Shown here piece after piece: positions 49,187 to 57,924 of a DNA stretch of 64,000 nt. A model generated the notes under the pieces. It worked only from the letters and a program-made list of their open reading frames with translations. It was not told the origin of the DNA and did no database searches. Where the stretch lies: positions 1,860,001-1,924,000 of the forward strand of contig NZ_AP022569.1 of NCBI RefSeq assembly GCF_010727945.1. Direction: 5' to 3'. This DNA comes from Mycobacterium cookii (lineage in GTDB: Bacteria > Actinomycetota > Actinomycetes > Mycobacteriales > Mycobacteriaceae). A program made the position numbers and the translations under genes. The first letter of the stretch is position 1, and every line of letters begins with the position of its first letter.

Positions 49187-50220
49187 AACAGCTCTTTGGC
49201 CAGCAGCTCCAGCGTCGTCTCGCGCGCCGGCGCGGTTCTCGGGTCGGTGCCGCGGTGCGCCGATGCGACCGGATGCACCATCACCTCGTCGACGTCGAAG
49301 CGCTGCGCCAGCGCGGTCAGCTGTTCGGCGGCCTCTGCAGGCGTGCCGACGACCGCCCGGGCGAGCCCGCTGTCGACGATGTGCTGCTGCTGCGGTGTCA
49401 ACTCGGCGCCGCGCGCATCTTCGACGAGCTCTACCGGCCCCAGCGGCTGCCCGGTTCGCAGCCGGGCCATCATGTGCAGGTTGGGCAGCATCAATGCTGT
49501 TGCCTCGTCGCGGGTGTCAGCCACCGCGGCGTTGACGGTCAGGAAGGTCACCGGTTCGGCGGTCAGCTCGCTGGGCACGAACTCCGAGCGGTACAGCGCC
49601 AGCGCCTCCTCGGTTCCGTTGCCCGAGAAGTGGTGGGCGAACACATAGGGCAGGCCTTTGGCCGCCGCCAGCCGGGCCGAATACATCGACGAGCCGAGCA
49701 GCCACAGCCGCGGCTCGCTGGCCGCGGCCGGAGTGGCTTTGAGGTTGTAGTCGCCGTCGCGCAGCTGCACGGATACTCCCCGTGCGCTCATCATCGCGCG
49801 CACGTGGTCGAGGTATTCGGGGAACTGGTCGATGTCGCGGTCGTCGCGTCCGGCAGCGCCGCGCAGCAGGAACGACGTCACCTGGTCCGAGCCGGGCGCG
49901 CGGCCGATGCCGAGGTCGATGCGGCCGGGCGCGGCCGCTTCCAGCAGCGCGAACTGCTCGGCGACCGCCAGCGGCGCGTGGTTGGGCAGCATCACCCCGC
50001 CCGAGCCCAGCCGCAGCTGCGAGGTCTGCGCCGCGAGGTAGGCGATCAGCACCGGTGGGCTGGTGGCGCCGACCGACGGCATGTTGTGGTGTTCGGCGAC
50101 CCAGTAGCGGGTGAAGCCCAGATGGTCGGCGGTCTGCGCCAACCGCACGGTGGCCGCCAGCGCATCCGAGGTGGTCTGGTCGGTGCGGACTGGGACGAGG
50201 TCGAGGACGGAAAGCCGCAT
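49183..50220 (-). CDS. LLM-class flavin oxidoreductase
   Basis: 345 aa, alkanal-monooxygenase-like (YvbT/MsnO8 group): FTRYWVAEHHNMPSVGATSP, LRLGSGGVMLPNHAPLAVAE and RIDLGIGRAPGSD. Likely FMN-dependent rather than F420-dependent, judging by resemblance to this group. Substrate unknown. ATG 50220, 7 bp after the udgB stop, so probably co-transcribed with it. Confidence 0.85.
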   Translation of the reverse strand: MRLSVLDLVPVRTDQTTSDALAATVRLAQTADHLGFTRYWVAEHHNMPSVGATSPPVLIAYLAAQTSQLRLGSGGVMLPNHAPLAVAEQFALLEAAAPGRIDLGIGRAPGSDQVTSFLLRGAAGRDDRDIDQFPEYLDHVRAMMSARGVSVQLRDGDYNLKATPAAASEPRLWLLGSSMYSARLAAAKGLPYVFAHHFSGNGTEEALALYRSEFVPSELTAEPVTFLTVNAAVADTRDEATALMLPNLHMMARLRTGQPLGPVELVEDARGAELTPQQQHIVDSGLARAVVGTPAEAAEQLTALAQRFDVDEVMVHPVASAHRGTDPRTAPARETTLELLAKELF

Positions 50221-50227
50221 GAGCAGG

Positions 50228-51112
50228 TCAACGCCTACCGTCGGCCGAACGTTCCCGCATACCTGCCATCTCGCGTGCCCGGCTGAAGACGTCGTCGAGC
50301 ATCGTCGGCGTGAGTTTGCCGGTGAAGGTGTTCTGCTGGCTGGGGTGATAGCAACCGAGAAGCACCACGTCGCCGTGGGCGGCCTGGACCGTCGCGGTGA
50401 CGCCGTGGCCGAACTTGGGCTGCGGCCGAGGCACCTGACCGCCGCCAGCGCGGATCATGTCCAGCGCCGAGCGCCAGCCGAAGGCGCCGAGCGCCACGAT
50501 CACCCGCACCTCGTTGCCGGTCAGCCGCCACTCCGCGGTCAGCCACGGCGCGCAGGTCGCGCGCTCGGCCGGTGTCGGCGCGTTGGCCGGTGGCGCACAG
50601 CGCACCGCGGCGACCACCCGGGTTCCGATGAGCGCGAGGCCGTCCGCGGCGTCGACGGCGATCGGTGAGTTCGCCAACCCGGCGCGGTGCAGTGCCGCAT
50701 ATAAGAAGTCGCCGGAGCGGTCGCCGGTGAACACCCGGCCGGTCCGGTTGGCACCGTTGGCCGCCGGCGCCAGACCGACGACGACGATCCGCGGTTGCGG
50801 CGCACCCCAACCCGGGACTGGCCTGCCCCAGTACGGCTGGTCGGCGAATGACCGCCGCTTGGTGACCGCCACGTCTTCGCGCCACTCGACCAGCCGCGGG
50901 CAGGCCCGGCAGACCGACACCTCGGCGTCGAGTTGCGCGAGCGATCTCGCGGCGTCGGCCATCACGGTCACCTGGGCCGGCTCCGACGCCACAGCCGTGC
51001 GGGCAGTCGCAGGATCGCCTGGCCATCCGGTACCGGGCGGCACTGGAGATTTGAACGGCGCACCGGTGCGCGGGTGAGCGAGCGTCACGGCTCCACTGTG
51101 CACGAACGCCAT
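50228..51112 (-). CDS. udgB: Family 5 uracil-DNA glycosylase
   Basis: 294 aa (M. tuberculosis UdgB about 299). Four cysteines ([20 protein letters not shown]) fit the 4Fe-4S cluster of family 4/5 enzymes; motif [20 protein letters not shown] lacks the usual catalytic acid, as in family 5, and motif C is [11 protein letters not shown]. Removes uracil and other deaminated bases from double-stranded DNA. Start ATG 51112 ([14 protein letters not shown]); an in-frame ATG 27 nt upstream is less likely. Confidence 0.92.
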   Translation of the reverse strand: MAFVHSGAVTLAHPRTGAPFKSPVPPGTGWPGDPATARTAVASEPAQVTVMADAARSLAQLDAEVSVCRACPRLVEWREDVAVTKRRSFADQPYWGRPVPGWGAPQPRIVVVGLAPAANGANRTGRVFTGDRSGDFLYAALHRAGLANSPIAVDAADGLALIGTRVVAAVRCAPPANAPTPAERATCAPWLTAEWRLTGNEVRVIVALGAFGWRSALDMIRAGGGQVPRPQPKFGHGVTATVQAAHGDVVLLGCYHPSQQNTFTGKLTPTMLDDVFSRAREMAGMRERSADGRR

Positions 51113-51124
51113 TCGCGGTGTCCG

Positions 51125-51130
51125 TAGGAT
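51125..51130 (+). promoter_or_regulatory. -10 hexamer for the FAD-linked oxidase gene
   Basis: TAGGAT with 7 nt to ATG 51138; leaderless geometry. Confidence 0.45.
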
Positions 51131-51137
51131 CGCCCTC

Positions 51138-52505
51138 ATGCCCGCTGATGCGCTGGCCGCACTGATCGCCGAGCTGCCCGAGGGGATGGTCGTCACCGAC
51201 CCCGCGGTCACCGAGGGTTACCGGCAGGACCGCGCCTTCGATCCGTCGGCCGGAAAGCCGGCGGCCGTGGTGCGTCCGCGGCGGACCGAAGAGGTTCAGA
51301 CCGTCTTGCGGTGGGCGACCGCCAACCACGTTCCGGTGGTGACGCGCGGGATGGGCACCGGCCTGTCCGGCGGCGCCACCGCGGTCGACGGCGGCATCGT
51401 GTTGTCGACGGAGAAGATGCGCGACATCGCGGTGGACCCCGTGACCCGCACCGCGGTCTGTCAGCCCGGGCTGCTCAATGCCGAGGTCAAGAAGACGGTG
51501 GCCGAGTACGGGCTGTGGTACCCGCCCGACCCGTCGTCGTGGGAGATCTGCAGCATCGGCGGCAACATCGCGACCAACGCGGGCGGTCTGTGCTGCGTGA
51601 AATACGGCGTCACCACCGACTACGTGCTCGGGGTTCAGGTGGTGCTGGCCGACGGCACCGCGGTCCGGCTGGGTGGGCCACGACTCAAGGACGTCGCGGG
51701 TCTGAGCCTGACCAAATTGTTCGTCGGCAGCGAAGGCGCACTGGGCGTGATCACCGAGGTGACACTGCGATTGGTGCCGCCGCAGCAGCCGCTGGCCACG
51801 GTGGTCGCCTACTTCGCGTCGGTGGAGGCTGCCGCTCAAGCCGTGCTCGGGGTCACGTCACGGCTGCGCCCGGCGATGCTGGAGTTCATGGACTCGGCCA
51901 CCATCAACGCCGTCGAGGACAAACTGCGGATGGGTCTGGACCGCAGCGCTGCCGCAATGCTGGTCGCCGCATCCGACGAACGCGGACAAGCCGGGAGCGA
52001 GGACGCCGAGCTGATGGCGGCGACATTCACCGAATACGGTGCGACGGAAGTGTTTTCGACTGGCGACCCGGACGAGAGCGAGGCGTTCATCGCCGCGCGC
52101 AGGTTCGCCATCCCGGCCGTCGAGGAGAAGGGGCCGTTGCTGCTCGAAGACGTCGGCGTGCCGGTGCCGGCGTTGGCCGATCTGGTCAGCGGGATCGCGC
52201 GCATCGCCGCGCAGCACGATCTGATGATCGCGGTGATCGCGCACGCCGGCGACGGCAACACCCACCCTCTGATCGTCCACGACCCCAACGATGCCGCGGA
52301 GCTCGAACGGGCCAACCTAGCCTACGGCGAGATCATGAACCTCGCCATGGAATTGGGTGGCACGATCACCGGCGAGCACGGCGTCGGACGATTGAAGCGA
52401 CCCTGGCTGCCCGGCTATCTGGGGCCCGACGCCATGGCGCTGAACCAGCGCATCAAAGACGCACTCGACCCGCTGGGCATTCTGAACCCCGGCGCGGGCG
52501 TCTGA
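51138..52505 (+). CDS. FAD-linked oxidase, glycolate/D-lactate dehydrogenase type (Rv1257c-like)
   Basis: 455 aa, equal to Rv1257c. PCMH-type FAD domain: [40 protein letters not shown] and [20 protein letters not shown]-terminal oxidase domain with the [11 protein letters not shown] metal site and [14 protein letters not shown]. Oxidises a 2-hydroxy acid; glycolate and D-lactate are the usual substrates. No Fe-S partner subunit is adjacent. Divergent from udgB. Confidence 0.9.
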   Translation: MPADALAALIAELPEGMVVTDPAVTEGYRQDRAFDPSAGKPAAVVRPRRTEEVQTVLRWATANHVPVVTRGMGTGLSGGATAVDGGIVLSTEKMRDIAVDPVTRTAVCQPGLLNAEVKKTVAEYGLWYPPDPSSWEICSIGGNIATNAGGLCCVKYGVTTDYVLGVQVVLADGTAVRLGGPRLKDVAGLSLTKLFVGSEGALGVITEVTLRLVPPQQPLATVVAYFASVEAAAQAVLGVTSRLRPAMLEFMDSATINAVEDKLRMGLDRSAAAMLVAASDERGQAGSEDAELMAATFTEYGATEVFSTGDPDESEAFIAARRFAIPAVEEKGPLLLEDVGVPVPALADLVSGIARIAAQHDLMIAVIAHAGDGNTHPLIVHDPNDAAELERANLAYGEIMNLAMELGGTITGEHGVGRLKRPWLPGYLGPDAMALNQRIKDALDPLGILNPGAGV

Positions 52506-52566
52506 CCCGTGGCGGTCACATCCGCCCGCATGCGCCGCCTCTCGAAGAATGGGACGCCTCACTTCG

Positions 52567-53025
52567 TCAACGTGATTCGGCCCCTGCAGAATACGAAGCG
52601 TTATTCCACGACTTGGATTTGATCAAAATCCAGAAGATCATCAAATGTGAAACAATGACCAACGGGGCGTAAAACGTATAGATATACCAAACGGTGCTCA
52701 GATTGAAGCTCGGCACGTTTAATTGAACGACGCCGCGCACTCCGTTGAGCAGGTCCACGAATCCCCACGTATTGAACACCCACACCAGCGGAATGGCGAT
52801 ACGCCATTTGCTCCGTAGAGCAACGATGGAAGCAAGAGCCAGAGCCGCTGCCAAGAGATCGCCGTAGGCAGCAGCGGAAAGGAAGTCTCTGGGTATTTTC
52901 GGATCAACCATACCTGTAACCAGTAACGTCATTCCCACATAGCGAAACATGTGCACAAAGATCAGTGGGATCAGCGCGGAATTACGAGAACGTTTGGTTA
53001 GTGACGGCCACACGTACCACGCCAC
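52567..53025 (-). CDS. Multispanning membrane protein, 5' end apparently frameshifted
   Basis: 152 aa from GTG 53025, four predicted membrane segments (LIPLIFVHMFRYVGMTLLVT and three more), noticeably A/T-richer than the neighbours. The open frame continues upstream to 53079 and encodes another helix (ILVAAFLSCVVCAVVVAWYV) but has no start codon. In the next frame ATG 53105, behind AAAGG, encodes MSMGLAINNVSIFW before a stop at 53049. One inserted or deleted base between 53049 and 53082 would join them into a normal five-helix protein. Family not recognised; probably acquired. Confidence 0.55.
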   Translation of the reverse strand: MAWYVWPSLTKRSRNSALIPLIFVHMFRYVGMTLLVTGMVDPKIPRDFLSAAAYGDLLAAALALASIVALRSKWRIAIPLVWVFNTWGFVDLLNGVRGVVQLNVPSFNLSTVWYIYTFYAPLVIVSHLMIFWILIKSKSWNNASYSAGAESR

Positions 53026-53115
53026 GACAACGGCGCAGACGACACAACTCAGAAAAGCTGCAACCAGAATATTGAGACATTATTTATCGCGAGTCCCATG
53101 CTCATGGGCTGCCTT

Positions 53116-53690
53116 TCATTCGTCGATGGTCGATCCGGAAAACTTCCGGGGATCGCTGCGGGCGGAGTCGCCTGCGAACGTTTCCCAGTCTTTGACGGTC
53201 GCGACGGGCCCCAAGAGATCGGCGGGCAGGTCAGGCGAGAGCGGTTGGCCGGTTCGCACGCGGCGTGGCCAGTCCCGGTTGGCGAGCGCGGGTTTGGCCA
53301 GTGCGACGACATCAGCGGTGCCGGAGTCGATGATCGCGGCGGCATCGCGGGGGTCGTCGAGGTGGCTGTTGGCGATGACAGACAGCCCGCTGTATTGCTT
53401 GGCAAGCTGCGCCAGCGTTGGGCCGACCTCGTCGAAAGCCGGTGCCAGAGCATGGTATTCGGTGGTGTGGATGTAGTCGATGCCGGTGCCCGACAGTGCG
53501 GTGAAGATGGCGGCTGCGTCGTCCTCTCGGCCGGCCCACCGATGATAGTTGTCTGAAACCTTTCCTTGGGAGATGCGGATACCGACGGCCATGTCCGCAC
53601 CGACAGCAGCTGCGACGTCACCGCAGACCTCGGCGGCCAACCGGACAGGCCGGGGCTCACCACCTTCATCGACCGGCTCGGGTTTGCCGC
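53116..53690 (-). pseudogene. Old yellow enzyme (NADH:flavin oxidoreductase) C-terminal fragment
   Basis: Reads as the second half of an OYE-family TIM barrel (AVGIRISQGKVSDNYHRWAG, IDYIHTTEYHALAPAFDEVG, SGTADVVALAKPALANRDWP) but the FMN-binding N-terminal half is missing. The homologous stretch begins at about 53690, inside the end of tetR, and the open frame runs further upstream only as tetR's shadow. A deletion has joined it to tetR. Not expected to be active. Confidence 0.7.
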
Positions 53691-54400
53691 CCTCCCGGCG
53701 AGGTCGGTGGCGCAACCGAATCACCGTGACGCGCAGCGGTTTCGAGGCCATCTTCGATGATTTGGAGCAGGCGATTGATGGCGCTGTGACGGGCTGCTTG
53801 GGGTAGCTGCGCCAGTGGTCCGTGGTTGATGAGGACGGCGAGACCATGCACGGCTGACCAGGCGGCGATGTCGGTGAACGGTTTGGTTTCGGTGCTCAGC
53901 GCCCCGGTGGCTTCGAGCTCGTCCACGCAGCGTTGGAGCAGTTGGAATGGGCCGAGCCCCGCGGCATTGCGGGCACCGGGTCGGGGGTTCGCGGGGTCTT
54001 TGGAGGGCAGGTCGGTGAGGAAGGCGATGGCGAAAAGGCCGGGTTCGGTGAGGGCGAAGTTCAGGTAGGCCGCCCCAGATGCCCGGAACCGTGCTCGCGC
54101 GGCATCTGCCGGGGTATCGCCTTCGCCAGCGGCGTCGATGGCATCGGTCATCGCGTCGGCCATGCATCGCGAAGCGTGGTCGGAGATGGCCTGCAGGAGG
54201 GCGTAGCGGTCGGCGTAGTGCCGGTATGCCGCGGCGTTGCTCACCCTGGCGAGACGTTGCACGGCCCGAATGCTGACTGCCTCGGGTCCGCCGGATCGGG
54301 CCAGCTCGATGCCGTACCGCAGCAAAGTGTCCCGCAGATGTCCATGGTGATATCCGCCGGCACCCTCGGTATCGGGAATCTCGCTGACCACGAACGCCAT
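53666..54400 (-). CDS. TetR-family repressor of the adjacent efflux operon
   Basis: 244 aa. N-terminal helix-turn-helix: GYHHGHLRDTLLRYGIELAR, AVSIRAVQRLARVSNAAAYR and HYADRYALLQAI. C-terminal ligand domain with LNFALTEPGLFAIAFL, as in TetR_C WHG types. ATG 54400 is chosen; the longer ATG 54433 would place coding sequence across a matching operator. The last residues (GDSVAPPTSPGGRQTRAGR) run into the OYE remnant and may not be original. Divergent from the MFS gene over two 17-bp operators. Confidence 0.85.
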   Translation of the reverse strand: MAFVVSEIPDTEGAGGYHHGHLRDTLLRYGIELARSGGPEAVSIRAVQRLARVSNAAAYRHYADRYALLQAISDHASRCMADAMTDAIDAAGEGDTPADAARARFRASGAAYLNFALTEPGLFAIAFLTDLPSKDPANPRPGARNAAGLGPFQLLQRCVDELEATGALSTETKPFTDIAAWSAVHGLAVLINHGPLAQLPQAARHSAINRLLQIIEDGLETAARHGDSVAPPTSPGGRQTRAGR

Positions 54401-54409
54401 CGTAATCCA

Positions 54410-54426
54410 TGTTGACACCGTTAACA
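54410..54426. promoter_or_regulatory. TetR operator 1
   Basis: TGTTGACACCGTTAACA, a 17-bp near-perfect inverted repeat 9 bp from the tetR start. It matches operator 2 at 13 of 17 positions, including both outer arms (TGTTGAC and TAACA). Confidence 0.55.
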
Positions 54427-54446
54427 CCGGCATGGCACGATCGGCA

Positions 54447-54463
54447 TGTTGACGGTGCTAACA
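54447..54463. promoter_or_regulatory. TetR operator 2
   Basis: TGTTGACGGTGCTAACA, the same pattern 37 bp away, 13 bp before the MFS start. Binding here would block the efflux operon; operator 1 would give autorepression. Confidence 0.55.
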
Positions 54464-54476
54464 CAAGGAGTTGATC

Positions 54477-56075
54477 GTGACCGCTATCGAGTTATCCCCA
54501 GACACTGTGTCGTTGCCGCCCGGGCGGCATCGACTACCGACTGGTCAGAGTGCCCGACCCATCTGGGTACTGGTGGTGGTGCTGCTGGCCGCGTTGGCGA
54601 TCAACGTGGAGACCACGGTGGTCAACGTGGCGTTGCCCACGCTGAACACCGCGCTCGGGTCCTCCACCCGCGGTCTGCAATGGATCGTCGATGCCTACAA
54701 CCTGTCCTTTGCCGGGCTGGTACTAGCCGGCGGGACGGTCGGGGACCGGTTCGGTCGACGGGGCACCCTGATCACCGGTCTGGTGCTGTTCACTGTGACC
54801 AGCACCGCCGCCGCGCTGTGCACCTCGACCGAGGCGCTGATCGCCGCCCGGTTCGCGATGGGCGCCTCCTCGGCGCTGATCTACCCGACCACGTTGGCCA
54901 TCATCACCGCCACCTTCCGCGACCCCAAACAACGGGCCGCGGCGATCGGGGCGTGGGGCGCGGTGGCCGGTCTCGGGGTGGCGATCGGCCCCATCCTCGG
55001 CGGGGCGCTGCTAGAGCAATTCTGGTGGGGCAGCCTGTTTTTGGCGTTGGCGCCGGCGGCGGTCGCCGCGGCCGTCGCGGCATGGTTCGTGGTGCCTGCA
55101 AGCAGCGCGGAACGGCGCCCCGAGCTGGATCAGATGGGGTTGGGGCTCTCGGTGGTGATGTTGGGCGCGTTGGTCTACACCATCATCGAGGCCCCGACCC
55201 GCGGCTGGCTCTCGCCAGCCACGCTGACCGGGTTCGCCGTCGCGGCGGTGGCGCTGGCAGCCTTCGTCATCATCGAACGGCGCCACCCCGACCCGTTGAT
55301 CGATGTCGCATTGTTCGCGAACCTACGATTCAGCGCCGCCAGCGGCGCGGTGACCGTCGCGTTCTTCGCCCTGTTCGGGTTCATCTTCTTAATCACCCAG
55401 TTCATGCAGGAGCTGCAAGGCTTCAGCCCCCTGGGCACCGGCCTGCGGATCCTGCCGGTCGCGCTGGCGATCGCCGTCGGCTCGGTACTGGGCACCCGCA
55501 TCGCGGTCACCAGAGTCGGCACCAAGGCGGTCGTGTCCGTCGGGCTGCTGCTGCTGACCGCCGCGTTCGGCTGGGCCGCGACCATGGACACCCACATCGG
55601 CTACCTGCAGATGGCCGCCCAGATGGTGTTGCTCGGCGGCGGGCTCGGGCTGACCACCGCACCCGCGACCGACTCCATCATGGGCGTCGTGCGACCCGAG
55701 CAGGCCGGCGCCGGCTCCGCGATCAACGACGCCACCCGCCAAGTCGGCGGCACCCTCGGCGTCGCCGTGCTCGGCAGCATCTACACCACCCTCTACGTGC
55801 ACCGCCTCGACGCCAGCCACATCCTGTCCGCAGCACCAGAACGGGCCCGGTCCCTCGCCCGCCAAGGCCTGGCCCAAGGCCTGGGCGTCGCCGACCACGC
55901 CACGGCCGGAGCGGCCACCGCTCTGCGCGACACCGTCAGTGACGCATTCGTGGCCGGGATGCACGCCGGTTGCCTGACCGCGGCCGCGGTGTGCCTGGCC
56001 GGATCGCTCTTCGCGTTCGCCGTCCTGCCCGCGCATCCCACCCACCCCGACACCGCGTCACCGGTGGCGCCGTGA
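54477..56075 (+). CDS. DHA2-family MFS drug efflux pump (EmrB/QacA type)
   Basis: 532 aa, 14 predicted membrane segments. Motif D1/A region TTVVNVALPTLNTALGSS, motif A GGTVGDRFGRRGTLITG, motif C WGAVAGLGVAIGPILGGALL. Proton-driven export of hydrophobic drugs. GTG 54477 is chosen because AAGGAG lies six bases before it; the TTG two codons upstream is too close. First of three overlapping genes (GTGA with the next), under the divergent TetR. Confidence 0.9.
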   Translation: MTAIELSPDTVSLPPGRHRLPTGQSARPIWVLVVVLLAALAINVETTVVNVALPTLNTALGSSTRGLQWIVDAYNLSFAGLVLAGGTVGDRFGRRGTLITGLVLFTVTSTAAALCTSTEALIAARFAMGASSALIYPTTLAIITATFRDPKQRAAAIGAWGAVAGLGVAIGPILGGALLEQFWWGSLFLALAPAAVAAAVAAWFVVPASSAERRPELDQMGLGLSVVMLGALVYTIIEAPTRGWLSPATLTGFAVAAVALAAFVIIERRHPDPLIDVALFANLRFSAASGAVTVAFFALFGFIFLITQFMQELQGFSPLGTGLRILPVALAIAVGSVLGTRIAVTRVGTKAVVSVGLLLLTAAFGWAATMDTHIGYLQMAAQMVLLGGGLGLTTAPATDSIMGVVRPEQAGAGSAINDATRQVGGTLGVAVLGSIYTTLYVHRLDASHILSAAPERARSLARQGLAQGLGVADHATAGAATALRDTVSDAFVAGMHAGCLTAAAVCLAGSLFAFAVLPAHPTHPDTASPVAP

Positions 56076-56593
56076 AGGTCATGTTCACCCCCGAGCCCGA
56101 CCACCCCGGTCAGTTGGCAGACCACGGAATCGACCCTCCGAGAGTGCCTCGGCTCGAATCGGCGCAAGCGTTCACCGTGGTCCTCGTCGAGTCGCAGATC
56201 CTGCGGGTATGGCATGTTCCCCGCTTCGTCGCCGCCATCCCCGCCGTCATCGACCAAGCGATGACCCAACCCGGCATGGTCCGCTTCGGATTCAACATCT
56301 CCTGGTGGCGGCTGCGGTTCGACACCATTGCAGTGTTCGACACCGACACCGCCGCAGCAGAATTCGTCAGAGGCGGCGCCCACGGTGACCTCTCCCGGCG
56401 GCTCCACCACAGGCTAGGTCGGGTGCGCTCCCGTCACGGCGTGCTCGCCGGCCGCGACGTCCCCACCACATGGGCTGACGTCCCGCGCGCCCGGGCCGCA
56501 ATGACGCTCACCACCACCTCCACAACGAGCACAACCACCGAGTCTCGCCCCTCCACGAAGTTCAGCCACACGCAGAAAGGCAGCACGCCATGA
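56072..56593 (+). CDS. Uncharacterised protein, monooxygenase-like ferredoxin fold (tentative)
   Basis: 173 aa. The central part (SQILRVWHVPRFVAAIPAVI, GMVRFGFNISWWRLRFDTIA, VFDTDTAAAEFVRGGAHGDL) has the strand-helix-strand feel of antibiotic-biosynthesis-monooxygenase or DUF3291-like dimers; I cannot name the family. The C-terminus is Thr/Ser-rich and probably disordered. The start is GTG 56072 overlapping the MFS stop; ATG 56081 is possible. Its place between an efflux pump and a dehydrogenase suggests a role in drug modification. Confidence 0.6.
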   Translation: MKVMFTPEPDHPGQLADHGIDPPRVPRLESAQAFTVVLVESQILRVWHVPRFVAAIPAVIDQAMTQPGMVRFGFNISWWRLRFDTIAVFDTDTAAAEFVRGGAHGDLSRRLHHRLGRVRSRHGVLAGRDVPTTWADVPRARAAMTLTTTSTTSTTTESRPSTKFSHTQKGSTP

Positions 56594-57492
56594 CCAGGCC
56601 CCACACACCACCGGTCAAAGGCCAATTCGCGCCGACCCATCGACCCGGCGCCACAGGCATGAGCCGCCGCCAACAGCGCCTGCATGAGCGCTACGGCCCG
56701 TGCGCGCTGGTCACCGGCGCCTCCTCGGGCATCGGACGGGAGATCGCACGTCAGCTGGCAGCCTCCGGACTTGACCTGGTGCTGGTCGCCCGCAGCGCGG
56801 CGCCGTTGCACCAGCTCGCCGACGAGCTGATCGCCCAACATGGCATCGCCATCCAGGTGCTACCGATCGACCTCGCCAGCGGCGACGGCGTCGACGAACT
56901 CACTACCGCTACCACCAGCACCGAGATCGGACTCTATGTCGCCTCCGCCGGGTTCGGGACCTCGGGCCCGTTCCTCGACTCGACCCTCGATCAGGAACGC
57001 GACATGCTGCGGCTCAACTGCGAAGCCGTTCTCGCCACCAGCCTCGTGTTCGGCCGACGGTTCGCCGCACGCGGCCGCGGCGGCCTGGTCCTGCTCAGCT
57101 CGATCGTCGGCTTCCAGGGAACACCGAACGCGGCGCACTACGCCGCCACGAAGGCCTACGTCCAGACCCTTGCCGAGGCACTGCACGTCGAGCTGCGCGC
57201 GCACGGCGTGGACGTGCTCGCCGCCGCTCCCGGGCCCACCCACAGCGGGTTCGCCGACCGAGCCAGCATGACAATGAGTTACGCGCTGTCCCCGCAGGAT
57301 GTCGCAAAGGGCACCCTCGCCGCACTCGGGCGCCGACCCACCGCACTACCCGGCCCGCTCAGCCGGGTACTCCAATACTCCCTGGCCCCACTGCCGCGCC
57401 GCGCCCGCGTCCGCATCATGGGCACGGTGATGGCCGGAATGACCGCCGACCATCAGCGCACCAAAGCACAGATAGCGGGCACCACGCCATAA
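56590..57492 (+). CDS. Short-chain dehydrogenase/reductase
   Basis: 300 aa. NADP-binding TGASSGIGREIARQLAASGL (about residues 42-61), the catalytic serine in LVLLSSIVGFQG and YAATKAYVQ with the YxxxK pair. The C-terminal end (PRRARVRIMGTVMAGM) resembles DltE-type reductases. The ATG overlaps the upstream stop (ATGA), so pump, small protein and reductase form one operon. Substrate unknown. Confidence 0.88.
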   Translation: MTRPHTPPVKGQFAPTHRPGATGMSRRQQRLHERYGPCALVTGASSGIGREIARQLAASGLDLVLVARSAAPLHQLADELIAQHGIAIQVLPIDLASGDGVDELTTATTSTEIGLYVASAGFGTSGPFLDSTLDQERDMLRLNCEAVLATSLVFGRRFAARGRGGLVLLSSIVGFQGTPNAAHYAATKAYVQTLAEALHVELRAHGVDVLAAAPGPTHSGFADRASMTMSYALSPQDVAKGTLAALGRRPTALPGPLSRVLQYSLAPLPRRARVRIMGTVMAGMTADHQRTKAQIAGTTP

Positions 57493-57584
57493 CAGTTACC
57501 GTCACTGCGCTCCCAACGACTAACCCCCACGTTCGTCAAGTCTCGTGGACCCGTGCTGTGGTGTTGGCGTCCTGGACCTACGGC

Positions 57585-57740
57585 TTGGGGTTGGGTGCGC
57601 AGGCGGATGACCGGCAGTTCGCGGTCGGTTTTCTGCTCGTAGTTCGCGAAACGTTTTGCGGTGCTGGTGATCTGGCGCCACGCAAGCTGGCGGGCGTTGC
57701 CGCTCAGCTGCTCGGCGCTGACCGCGATGGTTCCTGATGC
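57585..57740 (-). pseudogene. Ddn-type nitroreductase C-terminal fragment
   Basis: Minus-strand translation gives GTIAVSAEQLSGNARQLAWR followed by ITSTAKRFANYEQKTDRELP and VIRL, the usual end of F420-dependent nitroreductase-family proteins. No start, no N-terminal two thirds, and the stop is lost: the frame runs on towards the SDR gene. A relic left by deletion or insertion at the island edge. Confidence 0.6.
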
Positions 57741-57889
57741 GGCACGAACCGCTCACCGAAGCCTACGCAGACGCCCTGGTGGCACAGGCATTCCGCCGCT
57801 GAAAATGCCAGTCCTGCAACCACAGCGTGTAGTTGTAGCGCCGTGTGCCGCGCGGCGGCCCGGCTCGTTCACCAGTTCGTCCTCGACCA

Positions 57890-57918
57890 TTGACATACCC
57901 GAGCTTGTGTCGTACCAA
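57890..57918 (+). promoter_or_regulatory. Predicted cyp130 promoter
   Basis: Perfect -35 TTGACA (57890-57895), 17-bp spacer, TACCAA (57913-57918), then 6 nt to GTG 57925. Strong -35 and leaderless spacing support the GTG as start. Confidence 0.5.
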
Positions 57919-57924
57919 TAAGAC

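Larger units (their letters stand above)
57493..57924. other. 432-bp gap: gene remnant and cyp130 promoter, nothing else intact
   Basis: This stretch ends the accessory island. The minus strand at 57585-57740 holds a fragment of a Ddn-type gene. The segment 57741-57885 has short open frames in several phases with no recognisable product. A promoter for the P450 gene lies at 57890-57918. I see no transposase, inverted repeats or attachment site. Confidence 0.6.

Noticed and set aside
57520..57756. 78-codon minus-strand ORF in the island-edge gap
   Set aside because: A different frame of the same strand carries recognisable Ddn-type sequence; this one has none.
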